Assembly: GCA_035549195.1 (NCBI GenBank) | Contig: DASZRK010000080.1 | Span: 1-36,375, forward strand | Source: a bacterium | GTDB lineage: Bacteria; Oederibacteriota; Muellerivitia; Muellerivitales; Muellerivitaceae | Direction: 5' to 3' | DNA length: 36,375 nt | In this document: positions 18,253-26,329 of the stretch, in pieces | Position numbering within the stretch: position 1 is the first letter of the stretch | Layout: every line of letters starts with the position of its first letter | Program-made: the position numbers and the translations under genes | Notes under the pieces: model-generated | Told to the model about the DNA's origin: nothing | Seen by the model: only the letters and a program-made list of their open reading frames with translations | Database searches by the model: none

Positions 18253-20193
18253 ATGAGATCCAAGGTCGGATTAAGCCTTCTTTTACTGGTGGTCGCCTTC
18301 CCTTGTCCGGTCCCGGCGAAGGAAAAACCGATCGTCCTGGGTTATTCGGCCTCTTGGTTCGACGGTCTTTATCCTCCCGAAAGCTACAACTATGACGGGC
18401 TCACCCACATCGCCCGGTCCTTCCTCCTGCCCAAGGCCGATGGGACCATCGGGGTGCAAGGCGGCTTCTTCGATCCGGACCTGGAACGGCTGGCCCATGC
18501 CCATGGGGTGAAGCTCATCGCCTCCATTGGCGGCGCGGCCGCCAACGCCGACAACTGGTTGGCCATGGCCCGGGACCCCAAGGCCGAGAGGCTCTTTTTC
18601 GACAACTTGGACAAGCTCATCACCCAGAATCGTTACGATGGTGTGGATATCGACTGGGAACCTTCGGCCCTGACGGATGCGGACCAGGCCACCTACACCC
18701 AATTCATGAAGGACCTCAGGGGCCGCTTCCCCCAATGGCTCATCACGACCGCGCTGGGCGGCGGGGACTATTGGGCCAAGCATATCTCCTGGAAGGAAGT
18801 GGCGGCCCAGGTCGATTGGATCAATTGGATGACCTATGACTTCGCCGGGAGCTGGACGGGCCATTCGGCCCACAACGCGAACCTCTATGACTCGGTCCCG
18901 GTCCGCACCGAGATGAGCGTGGACAGGGAACGGGACCATCTGGAGAACCGCTTTGGGGCGCCGGCCGAGAAGTTGGTGTTGGGTTTGCCTTTCTACGGCA
19001 CCCAATTCTTCACCGCCCGGATGGGGGAGGACTTCACCGGGGACGCGTCCCGCCAGGGGAGCGAGATCCAATTCTACGAGATCGCGGGCCTCCTGACCCC
19101 GGGCTCAGGCTATACGAAGAAGTGGGACAAGGACGCCCAGGTGCCTTATCTGGAAAAGGAGGGCGGAGAACACACCATCAGTTATGACGACCCCAAATCC
19201 CTCGCCTTGAAATGCCGATACGCCATGGACCAAGGGCTCCGGGGTGTGATGATCTGGAACATCGGGGCCGATATCGTGGGCGAGAACACGCCGCTCCTGG
19301 ACGCGGTGGACAAGGCGATGGGCCTTCCGAGCCGGTCCATGCCCCCTTCGGGCCTGGAAAAGACTTTCGCCAATTTCGCCTCGACCCTGAAAGATACCTA
19401 TTCGAAGCTCCAGGGGACCCAGGCCAAGTTGCAGGCGGCCGGCAAGCTGGAAGAGGCCAAGGCCGCCGATCCTGGCCCCTTGCCGGACCTGGCCTTGCCG
19501 ACCAACTCCGACTCCAAGGTTTTGGGGAAGGGGATCTGGGCGGTCCAATACCGTTTGACGGTCCTCGGCCGCAAGCTCCAGGCGGCCCAGGCCGTGGCTT
19601 CCGCCCTTCCGGTCAAGGAGGTCGCGGGGCAAAAGTTGAACGCTTCGGGGAACCGTGTCCTGATCGGTGATTTCGAGAGCGGAACTAATGGGACCGCTTT
19701 CCAAGGCGTTTGGATGACCGACATGGACCACAACAACCTGGGGACCGTCCTCAATCCCGTGCCCTTCACGCCGTCCCCGGGTGGAAGTCCCGCGTCGCCC
19801 AAGTTCGCTGCCCATCTTTGGGGTCATTTCGGGAAAAGCCAGGCCCCCTGGCCCTATGCCATGTTGACGGGGACCTTGGACCCTTCCGGAACGGCGGTGG
19901 ACCTGAGCGCCTTCCGGGGTGTGGAGTTCCAGACCAAGGGTGACGGGAAGACCTATTCCATCATCCTAGCCCGGGCCGCGGTGGAGGATTACTGTAATTT
20001 CAAACAGGATTTCAAGGCGGGGAAGGATTGGATGAAAATTTCCCTGAACCTCTCGGACTTCAAACAGCCTTCCTGGGGGCGTGCGATCCCCCTGAAGCTC
20101 AGCGATGTCCTTTATTTCGCCTTCAGCCCCAACGCGGACTTCAGCGATGAGGACATGGACCTCTGGATGGATGACCTGGCCCTGTTGAAATAG
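18253..20193 (+). CDS. Secreted GH18 glycosidase with C-terminal CIA30/CBM-like domain
   Basis: The 646-residue protein starts at ATG 18253 behind a strong GGGGAGGG site. A signal peptide ends near P-V-P-A (residue 23). The GH18 TIM barrel covers about 28-355: the strand-4 motif D-G-V-D-I-D-W-E (129-136) contains the catalytic Glu136, and W-M-T-Y-D-F-A-G-S is the conserved substrate-assistance strand. GH18 enzymes hydrolyse chitin and related N-acetylglucosamine polymers. Residues about 370-455 are a helical, Ala/Lys/Leu-rich spacer. About 470-646 is a jelly-roll-like domain (D-F-E-S-G start, final W-M-D-D-L-A-L) similar to CIA30/CBM11 types. Unlike the other secreted hydrolases here it has no Thr/Pro linker and no shared C-terminal domain, so it probably reaches the periplasm or exterior by a different route. 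Chitin turnover or cell-wall-related action are both possible. Confidence 0.9.
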   Translation: MRSKVGLSLLLLVVAFPCPVPAKEKPIVLGYSASWFDGLYPPESYNYDGLTHIARSFLLPKADGTIGVQGGFFDPDLERLAHAHGVKLIASIGGAAANADNWLAMARDPKAERLFFDNLDKLITQNRYDGVDIDWEPSALTDADQATYTQFMKDLRGRFPQWLITTALGGGDYWAKHISWKEVAAQVDWINWMTYDFAGSWTGHSAHNANLYDSVPVRTEMSVDRERDHLENRFGAPAEKLVLGLPFYGTQFFTARMGEDFTGDASRQGSEIQFYEIAGLLTPGSGYTKKWDKDAQVPYLEKEGGEHTISYDDPKSLALKCRYAMDQGLRGVMIWNIGADIVGENTPLLDAVDKAMGLPSRSMPPSGLEKTFANFASTLKDTYSKLQGTQAKLQAAGKLEEAKAADPGPLPDLALPTNSDSKVLGKGIWAVQYRLTVLGRKLQAAQAVASALPVKEVAGQKLNASGNRVLIGDFESGTNGTAFQGVWMTDMDHNNLGTVLNPVPFTPSPGGSPASPKFAAHLWGHFGKSQAPWPYAMLTGTLDPSGTAVDLSAFRGVEFQTKGDGKTYSIILARAAVEDYCNFKQDFKAGKDWMKISLNLSDFKQPSWGRAIPLKLSDVLYFAFSPNADFSDEDMDLWMDDLALLK

Positions 20194-20216
20194 GCGTAGG
20201 AAGCCGGGGGAGAATT

Positions 20217-20225
20217 TGCTTTAAT
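20217..20225 (+). promoter_or_regulatory. Candidate extended -10 promoter of the CDF transporter (possibly leaderless)
   Basis: TGCTTTAAT matches an extended -10 element and ends 6 bases before the ATG at 20232, so transcription would begin at or next to the start codon. No good ribosome site or -35 hexamer is seen. Confidence 0.4.
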
Positions 20226-20231
20226 AAAGCC

Positions 20232-21152
20232 ATGGCCGATCACCGACACGACCACCCGCATTCCCATCCTGTTGGTCCCGCTGCGTCCTCCCAAGGCCGT
20301 TCCCGGCGGACCCGGATGTATGGGGCGATCGCCATCACCGGGGTGGTCTTGGTGCTCGAAGCGGTCGGCGGGCTCCTTTCCGGTTCCATGGCCTTGCTTT
20401 CCGATGCCGGCCATATGTTGACCGACCTGGCGGCCCTTCTTATCACCCTGGCCGCGATGGTCATGGCCGAAAAGCCCGCCAGCGGGAAGCATACCTTCGG
20501 TTGGACCCGTCTGGAGGTGCTGGCGGCGCTCGGCAATTCGATGACCTTCTTTGTGATGGTGTCCGCCCTGGCTTGGGGCGCCATTCATCGGATTTTCAAC
20601 CCCGTCCTGCCCGAGTGGCATGCGATGGGGCTCATCGCCCTGGCCGGACTTGTGGCGAACCTGTTCTCCGCCTGGTTCCTCCACGGGGCCCATGAGCATG
20701 ATCTTAATTTGAAGAGCGCCTGGGTCCATGTGATGGGCGACCTCCTGTCCTCGGTGGGGGTCCTGGCGGGGGTGGGGGTCATTGCCTGGACGGGTTGGAC
20801 CTGGGTGGACCCGATCTTGAGCTTGGGGATCGCCCTTTCGATCGCCACGAGCGGTATCCGGGTCTTCCGCAAAGCCCTTCGGATCCTCCTGGAGTCGGCG
20901 CCCGCGGGCCTCACCGCCGACGAGGTGGGGGAAGCCCTCACCCAGGGAGTACCGGAGATCCTGGAGGTCCATCATGTCCATCTTTGGGAAGTGGGGACGG
21001 GGGAGGTCCACCTCACCGCCCATTTGGTGGTAAAGGACCGCCCCATGTGCGAAGGCGAACCGATCCTACAAAAGGCGAATGAACTCATGGGCCGAAAATT
21101 TGGCATCCATCACAACACCTTCCAACTGGAGACCTCCGGGTTCGGGTCTTGA
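20232..21152 (+). CDS. Cation diffusion facilitator (CDF/CzcD-like) metal exporter
   Basis: The 306-residue inner-membrane protein has a His-rich N-terminus (H-R-H-D-H-P-H-S-H), six predicted helices, and the two metal-site motifs S-D-A-G-H-M-L-T-D (TM2) and H-V-M-G-D (TM5), as in the Zn/Co/Cd-proton antiporters. The C-terminal cytosolic domain carries the metal-binding H-H-V-H-L-W-E motif. Members export Zn(II), Co(II) or Cd(II) from the cytoplasm. A -10-like element lies 6 bases before the ATG. The length is normal for the family. Confidence 0.93.
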   Translation: MADHRHDHPHSHPVGPAASSQGRSRRTRMYGAIAITGVVLVLEAVGGLLSGSMALLSDAGHMLTDLAALLITLAAMVMAEKPASGKHTFGWTRLEVLAALGNSMTFFVMVSALAWGAIHRIFNPVLPEWHAMGLIALAGLVANLFSAWFLHGAHEHDLNLKSAWVHVMGDLLSSVGVLAGVGVIAWTGWTWVDPILSLGIALSIATSGIRVFRKALRILLESAPAGLTADEVGEALTQGVPEILEVHHVHLWEVGTGEVHLTAHLVVKDRPMCEGEPILQKANELMGRKFGIHHNTFQLETSGFGS

Positions 21153-21195
21153 TGTCGCGATCTTTTTTGTTCCGGTGGCCCATTCAAAGACTCCG

Positions 21196-24100
21196 ATGAC
21201 ACGTGAAACTCGTTTTTGCCGTTTGGGCGTCTTCGAACGGAGGTCCGTTCATTTTTATGATAAATTTGTGGGATCTTTCGAACAAAACTTCTCGGAAAAC
21301 GAATTGACCTTTGATCGCCCTGAAAATATTTCCAGGTTGAACCGCTTAAAACATTTTTATCCTTTTTTCTTTTTGTTCCTCTTTTTGACCGGCGGAACCA
21401 GGGCCGCGACGGCCATTCCCTCCCAAGCCTGGAGCCGGGATATCAATGCGGGCGGTTATGTCGACGGGGCCCCCATTGGGGGTTTTGGCGCCGGGACCCT
21501 TTCTTGGACCTACGCGGGAAACTTCTACCAGGGTCGTCTGAACATCGCCAGTAGCACCCTCACCACCGACGCGAATTGCCATTTTTATATGTATCAAAAG
21601 CTCTCGGGTCAGGCCGCCGTCATGAAGATGCTCAATGCGGCGACCTTGGGATCCAACCAAGCCACCTATTACTCCCTTTTTCCCAAGGCTTGGGTGGATT
21701 ATTCCGGGAGCACCTTCCCCTTGGAGACCAAGGTCACCCAGTTCTCGCCCATCATTCCGAACGATTACGTCCGTTCCTCCTATCCGGAGGGGATCTATGA
21801 ATGGGATGTGACCAACAGCCAGGGCGTTACCTGTGATTTCGCCGTGATGTTGACCTTCGACAATAATTTCGGGGGAACCAGCGCCTCGGTCACGACCTCC
21901 GGGAACAACGTGGGGCTTGTCCTGGATCGCGCGGCGGGAAGCGCCACCAACCAGAACCAGGGCCAGTTCACCCTGGCGACCCAGACCGGGGCCGGGGTCT
22001 CGGTGACCTATCAGTCGGCGGCGGCCGTGGGGACCCTTCAAACGGCTTTCGGAACGGCAGGCCTTTTGGCCAATACCACCGGAGCCAATACCATCGGGGG
22101 CATCGCCTTCAAGGTCAGTCTGGCACCAGGGCAATCGGTCAAGATCCCCATTGTCCTGGCCTGGGACATTCCCCTGGCCAAGCCGGGGACCGGTGCTCTT
22201 TGGTATCGGGAATACACCCGCACCTACGGAAAAACAGGCAAAAGCTCGGGAACCATCGCTTTTGATGCCCTGAACAATTACCCGACCTGGGAAACCTCGA
22301 TCGACGGTTGGCAGAACGGCATCTTGGCCGGGAATTATCCCGATTGGATGAAGCAAATGCTCTTCAACGAGCTCTATTACTACTTCACCGGGGGAACGAT
22401 CTGGGAAGCCGGTCAATATGGTTCGACGTCCTATGATCCGGGCCCTGACCTTTTCTCGAGCCTTGAAAGTTACATTTATCCCTTCTATGGAACCTCGGAC
22501 GTCCGATTCTATGGTTCCTGGCCACTGGCCCTGCTTTGGCCCGATATCGACAAACAGGAAGTGAAACAGTTCTGCGATAGCGTGGTGGCGGGCTCCATGG
22601 GGGTCCCCATGCCGACGGCCATCGGCACCTGTGCCCACGACATCGGAAGCCTGAACGACGTCTTCACCGCTTGGAACGACTATACCTACCGGGATTCCAC
22701 GACTTGGAAGGACCTGAATTCAAAACTGGTCCTCATGGTCTATAGGGCCTGGGAACTGGGTGGGAAGACCGACAGCACTTTCCTTAATTATTGCTGGCCG
22801 GCCGTCCAAGCGGCCATGACCAAGGTCCACAGCCAATGTGACGCCACGGGGCTGCCCATCTCCTCGGGGATCGACCAGACCTATGACGACCTCGGACTGA
22901 CGGGGGACACGGCCTATTGCGGAAGCCTGTTCCTGGCGGCCTGCGAGGCGGCGGCGGACATGGCCACCGCGAAAGGGAACGGCGCGTTGGCCACGACCTA
23001 CAATGGCTGGCTTACGACGGGGAAGACCAATTTCGAATCCCTGCTTTGGGACTCCGCCGGCGGTTACTACCATATCGATACGGGGAGTTCGGCCCCCAGC
23101 CGCATCATGAGCGACCAATTGGCCGGTCAATGGTACGCCAGGGCCTTGGGTTTGCCGGGCATCGTGACCGATGCCCACGCGGTGAGCGCCTGGCAGAAGG
23201 TCCACGACAACAACTGGCAAAAATTCGATTCGGGGGCCCATGGAGTAGTGAACGTCATGACCTCGGCCGGGGCCATCGACACCAGTTATCCCCAGAGCCA
23301 AGAAGCCTGGGTCGGCGTGGGTTGGGGCGCGGCGGCGGGGATGGTCCAGCAGGGCATGCTCACCCAGGCCACCGACATGGGTTACAGCCTCTACAATAGT
23401 ATCTGGAACCTGGGCCAATGGTGGTTCCGGACCCCGGAAGCCTGGCAAACGGGGCTTTCCAACATGCGGGCCCCTTATTACATGAGGGCCAACTGCCTTT
23501 GGGCGGTGAAGCACGCCTATGACATCGCCCCCAACCCCTGTGGGGCCCTGACCTGTACACCGACCCCGACCTATACGGCGACCGCAACGCCCCAGCCGGC
23601 CAGCGCTTGTGCCTCGCCGGTGCGTCGGGTCAACGCCTCGGGTGGACAATATGTTTCGGGCGGCATCACCTGGGTGGCCGACCAAGCCTATAGCGCCGGG
23701 GGGTGGGGCTCTGTCAGCGGAACGGCGGCCGCCTCGATCACATCCGCCATTTCGGGGACTTCCTATCCCGGCCTTTATCAGACCGAGCGTTACGGGAATC
23801 CGGTGGAGTACAAGTTCACCGTCCCCAATGGCAGCTACCAGGTGGTCCTGCATTTTGTCGAGCAATATTGGAACGCGGCCAATTCGCGGGTTTTCAGTGT
23901 GGCCATCAACGGGAACACCGTGCTTTCCAACCTGGACATCTACACCCAGGTGGGCAAGTTCGCGGCCTATGACCGGACCTTCGTGGTGACGGTCGGCACG
24001 GGGCTCATCGATATCGTGGAAACGGCCTCGGTGGATAATGCCGAGATCGCGGGGATCGACATCCTGGACAATTCGGTCCTCTGCAGCCCCACACCCACGC

Positions 24101-25230
24101 CCACCGGATCCACGCCCACCTTTACCCGGACCTATAGCCCCAGTCCCACGAATAGCCCGACCGCAAGCCTGACTTCGACCCCGACGGCCACTGCGTCCCG
24201 GACGGCGACCACCACCTTGACGAACAGCCCTACGGCGACGTTCTCCAGCACCCCATCCTCGAGTCCCACGGCTTCCCGGACTTCGACGCCCACCTCGACC
24301 CTAAGCCCCAGTTCGACCCCAAGTTCCACGCCCAGCCCAAGCCCGACCGCTTCGCCCAGCCTTACGCCGACCCGCACTGCCACGGTGACCGCGACCCCGA
24401 CCAACACCAACGCCATCACCCCCACGCCGACGGCCAGCCCGACGGTCACGGCCAGTTCGACCGCTTCGTCGACCCCGACCCTTTCCTATACGCCTACCCC
24501 CACCTCCTCCAGGACACCGACGCCCTCCTTGACCCCCAGTTCAACGGCGACCGCGACCTTGACCATGAGCCCGACGGATTCCGCCACAACGACAGCGACC
24601 CGCACTGCCACATCGACCGCGACGGTCTCGCCGACGCCGACCAATACTAATGTCATCACCCCGACGCCCACGGCCAGCCCCACGAATAGCCCGACCCGGA
24701 CCTGGAGCCCCACCGCCAGTTCCACCCCGACCCGGACGGCCACGGCCTCCTGGACCGCTTCCTTCACGTTGACCCCGAGCCCGACCCCCACGGCGACCTT
24801 GACGAAGACCTGGTCGCCTAGCGCGACCCCATCCGGTACGCCCACCCCGACCGGGACCCCGACGGCTTCCCGGACCCCGACTTGGACCGACACCCCGATC
24901 CCCTCCCCGACGGAAACCTCCAGCCCGACCGTGGTTTTTTCCGGGATCGACATCGGTTCGCCTTTTCCGAATCCGGACCAGGATGGATCCGCGATGGATA
25001 TCGAGGTGCAGGGGCCGGGTCTCCTGAACGTCCATTGGTCCGTCTTTACCACCGCTTTCCGGAAGGTGCGGGATGGGAATGCCATGATCTATGGCAAGGG
25101 CGACGTCTACTGGGATCTGAAGGACAGGTCGGGAGTTCCCGTGGCCAAGGGACTTTATTACCTCCGCGTGGAGGCCGGTTCAGGCACCGGAGCCGCCAAG
25201 AAGACCTTCAAGGTGTTGTTGCTTCATTAG
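21196..25230 (+). CDS. Secreted GH116 beta-glycosidase with malectin domain, Thr/Pro linker and C-terminal sorting-like domain
   Basis: A GH116 (bile-acid beta-glucosidase/GBA2-type) N-domain and (alpha/alpha)6 barrel run to about nt 23540. L-E-S-Y-I-Y-P-F-Y places the expected nucleophile at Glu424 (from 21196), and D-Q-T-Y-D-D-L (Asp560/Asp564) with the following A-Y-C-G matches the acid/base region. GH116 enzymes remove beta-linked glucose or xylose from oligosaccharides or glycolipids. A short linker leads to a malectin/CBM57 domain (about 23610-24075), a 285-residue Thr/Pro linker and the shared C-terminal domain. The start is uncertain: ATG 21196 is the first one clear of the upstream gene, but it puts 47 residues before the signal peptide. 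TTG 21337 would give a compact leader (N-R-L-K-H-F then a Phe/Leu core). The frame is open back to 21079 inside the CDF gene. It probably completes the glucan breakdown begun by the GH8 and GH9 enzymes. Confidence 0.9.
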   Translation: MTRETRFCRLGVFERRSVHFYDKFVGSFEQNFSENELTFDRPENISRLNRLKHFYPFFFLFLFLTGGTRAATAIPSQAWSRDINAGGYVDGAPIGGFGAGTLSWTYAGNFYQGRLNIASSTLTTDANCHFYMYQKLSGQAAVMKMLNAATLGSNQATYYSLFPKAWVDYSGSTFPLETKVTQFSPIIPNDYVRSSYPEGIYEWDVTNSQGVTCDFAVMLTFDNNFGGTSASVTTSGNNVGLVLDRAAGSATNQNQGQFTLATQTGAGVSVTYQSAAAVGTLQTAFGTAGLLANTTGANTIGGIAFKVSLAPGQSVKIPIVLAWDIPLAKPGTGALWYREYTRTYGKTGKSSGTIAFDALNNYPTWETSIDGWQNGILAGNYPDWMKQMLFNELYYYFTGGTIWEAGQYGSTSYDPGPDLFSSLESYIYPFYGTSDVRFYGSWPLALLWPDIDKQEVKQFCDSVVAGSMGVPMPTAIGTCAHDIGSLNDVFTAWNDYTYRDSTTWKDLNSKLVLMVYRAWELGGKTDSTFLNYCWPAVQAAMTKVHSQCDATGLPISSGIDQTYDDLGLTGDTAYCGSLFLAACEAAADMATAKGNGALATTYNGWLTTGKTNFESLLWDSAGGYYHIDTGSSAPSRIMSDQLAGQWYARALGLPGIVTDAHAVSAWQKVHDNNWQKFDSGAHGVVNVMTSAGAIDTSYPQSQEAWVGVGWGAAAGMVQQGMLTQATDMGYSLYNSIWNLGQWWFRTPEAWQTGLSNMRAPYYMRANCLWAVKHAYDIAPNPCGALTCTPTPTYTATATPQPASACASPVRRVNASGGQYVSGGITWVADQAYSAGGWGSVSGTAAASITSAISGTSYPGLYQTERYGNPVEYKFTVPNGSYQVVLHFVEQYWNAANSRVFSVAINGNTVLSNLDIYTQVGKFAAYDRTFVVTVGTGLIDIVETASVDNAEIAGIDILDNSVLCSPTPTPTGSTPTFTRTYSPSPTNSPTASLTSTPTATASRTATTTLTNSPTATFSSTPSSSPTASRTSTPTSTLSPSSTPSSTPSPSPTASPSLTPTRTATVTATPTNTNAITPTPTASPTVTASSTASSTPTLSYTPTPTSSRTPTPSLTPSSTATATLTMSPTDSATTTATRTATSTATVSPTPTNTNVITPTPTASPTNSPTRTWSPTASSTPTRTATASWTASFTLTPSPTPTATLTKTWSPSATPSGTPTPTGTPTASRTPTWTDTPIPSPTETSSPTVVFSGIDIGSPFPNPDQDGSAMDIEVQGPGLLNVHWSVFTTAFRKVRDGNAMIYGKGDVYWDLKDRSGVPVAKGLYYLRVEAGSGTGAAKKTFKVLLLH
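21319..21336. repeat. Near-perfect 18-base palindrome before the alternative GH116 start
   Basis: CCTGAAAATATTTCCAGG is symmetric but for one pair and ends directly before TTG 21337. Its AATATT core could be a -10 hexamer 6 bases before that TTG. It could be an operator, but only one copy is seen. Confidence 0.35.
24085..24939 (+). repeat. Thr/Pro/Ser-rich linker-coding repeat of the GH116 protein (285 codons)
   Basis: Built from S-P-T, S-S-T-P-T and T-A-S units. It holds two copies of the hydrophobic element, T-N-T-N-A-I-T-P-T at 24400 and T-N-T-N-V-I-T-P-T at 24640, each followed by P-T-A-S-P-T. Confidence 0.88.
24940..25227 (+). other. C-terminal sorting-like domain of the GH116 enzyme
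   Basis: Final 96 residues with P-F-P-N-P, V-F-T-T-A-F-R-K-V, W-D-L-K-D-R-S-G, G-L-Y-Y-L-R-V and terminal K-V-L-L-L-H, matching the ends of the expansin, GH8 and GH9 proteins. Confidence 0.72.
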
Positions 25231-25251
25231 CCGTCCGATGGACGCTTCCCT

Positions 25252-25257
25252 TATAAT
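25252..25257 (+). promoter_or_regulatory. Consensus -10 hexamer directly upstream of the oxidoreductase gene (possibly leaderless)
   Basis: A perfect TATAAT ends 6 bases before the ATG at 25264. There is no Shine-Dalgarno sequence between them, so the transcript would start at about the A of the ATG. No good -35 hexamer is seen 17 bases upstream. Confidence 0.5.
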
Positions 25258-25263
25258 GGCCTC

Positions 25264-26292
25264 ATGAAAGTGAAAAAAAGATCCCCCAGGGTCCCGGTCC
25301 GCATCGGCATCATCGGCCTTGGACAGATCGCCCTCAAAGCCCACCTTCCGGGATACACCCAGGCCGCCGGTTGCCAGGTCACGGCCATCCATTCCCAGCG
25401 TGAAGAACACGCCAAACAGGTCGCGACCCAATATGGCATCCCGATCATCTACAAGGACTGGACCCACTTGGTCGAATCCGACCAGGTGGACGCGGTCTCC
25501 ATCTGTACCCCGAATTTCACCCATGCCGCCATCGCCATCCGGGCCTTGCGGGCGGGCAAGCATGTGATGGTCGAAAAGCCCATGACCATGACCCGTTCCG
25601 AGGCCTTGGAGGTCATCCGGGCCGCCGGAAAGGCCAAAAAGGTCCTGATGGTGCACCACAATATGCGGTTCGATCCCGCCGTGCGGAGCGCCCGAAAATT
25701 GCTCGCCCGGAAGGTCGTGGGCGATATCCTGACCTTCAAGGGGTCCCTGACCCATCGCGGGCCCGAGGCTTGGAGCCCGAAAGCCAATTGGTTCTTCGAC
25801 CGGGAGAAGTCCGGGGGAGGCGCCTTGATGGACCTGGGACCCCATGTTTTCGGGGCTCTCGAATACCTATTGGACTCCCATTTGACCTTGACCGGGGCCT
25901 TATTGGCCAACCCCAAGGGTGCCAGGTCCGGCGACTCGGAGGTCCATTGCGCGGCCCTTCTTCGGGCCAAGAGCGGCGCCATCGGGACCGTGAACGTGGG
26001 TTGGGCCGATACGACCTATCAGAACCGCTACTATTTTTTCGGGACCCAAGGGACCCTTTCCTTGAACCTGGCCAAGGGGGAACCCATTACCCTTCAGGAC
26101 CGAGGAGAGGAAGGGAAGCGGTTCCCGGACCTGGACAAGGATTCCTTCGCCCCCTCGATCTATGAACACTTCCTGGACTGCATTCGGAGCGGCAAGACCC
26201 CCTGGGTCTCGGGCGAGGAAGGCTTGCGAACGGTCGAGTTGATCGAAGCAGGGTATCGAATGGCCCGCCACCCGTCCTTGCCCTTGCTATGA
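25264..26292 (+). CDS. Gfo/Idh/MocA family oxidoreductase
   Basis: The 342-residue cytosolic protein has an N-terminal Rossmann fold with the dinucleotide loop G-I-I-G-L-G-Q-I-A (residues about 14-22) and the E-K-P motif (in V-M-V-E-K-P-M) that carries the catalytic lysine. The C-terminal alpha/beta domain contains the usual G-G-G-A-L-M-D-L-G-P-H segment. Members oxidise or reduce sugars, inositols or sugar nucleotides with NAD(P); the exact substrate cannot be told. It follows the GH116 gene by 33 bases, so a role in processing released sugars is possible, but a perfect -10 hexamer in that gap suggests independent transcription. Confidence 0.9.
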   Translation: MKVKKRSPRVPVRIGIIGLGQIALKAHLPGYTQAAGCQVTAIHSQREEHAKQVATQYGIPIIYKDWTHLVESDQVDAVSICTPNFTHAAIAIRALRAGKHVMVEKPMTMTRSEALEVIRAAGKAKKVLMVHHNMRFDPAVRSARKLLARKVVGDILTFKGSLTHRGPEAWSPKANWFFDREKSGGGALMDLGPHVFGALEYLLDSHLTLTGALLANPKGARSGDSEVHCAALLRAKSGAIGTVNVGWADTTYQNRYYFFGTQGTLSLNLAKGEPITLQDRGEEGKRFPDLDKDSFAPSIYEHFLDCIRSGKTPWVSGEEGLRTVELIEAGYRMARHPSLPLL

Positions 26293-26329
26293 AGTGGTCT
26301 TGGTCGAAGGGGGCTGCTGGCCCGGATCA

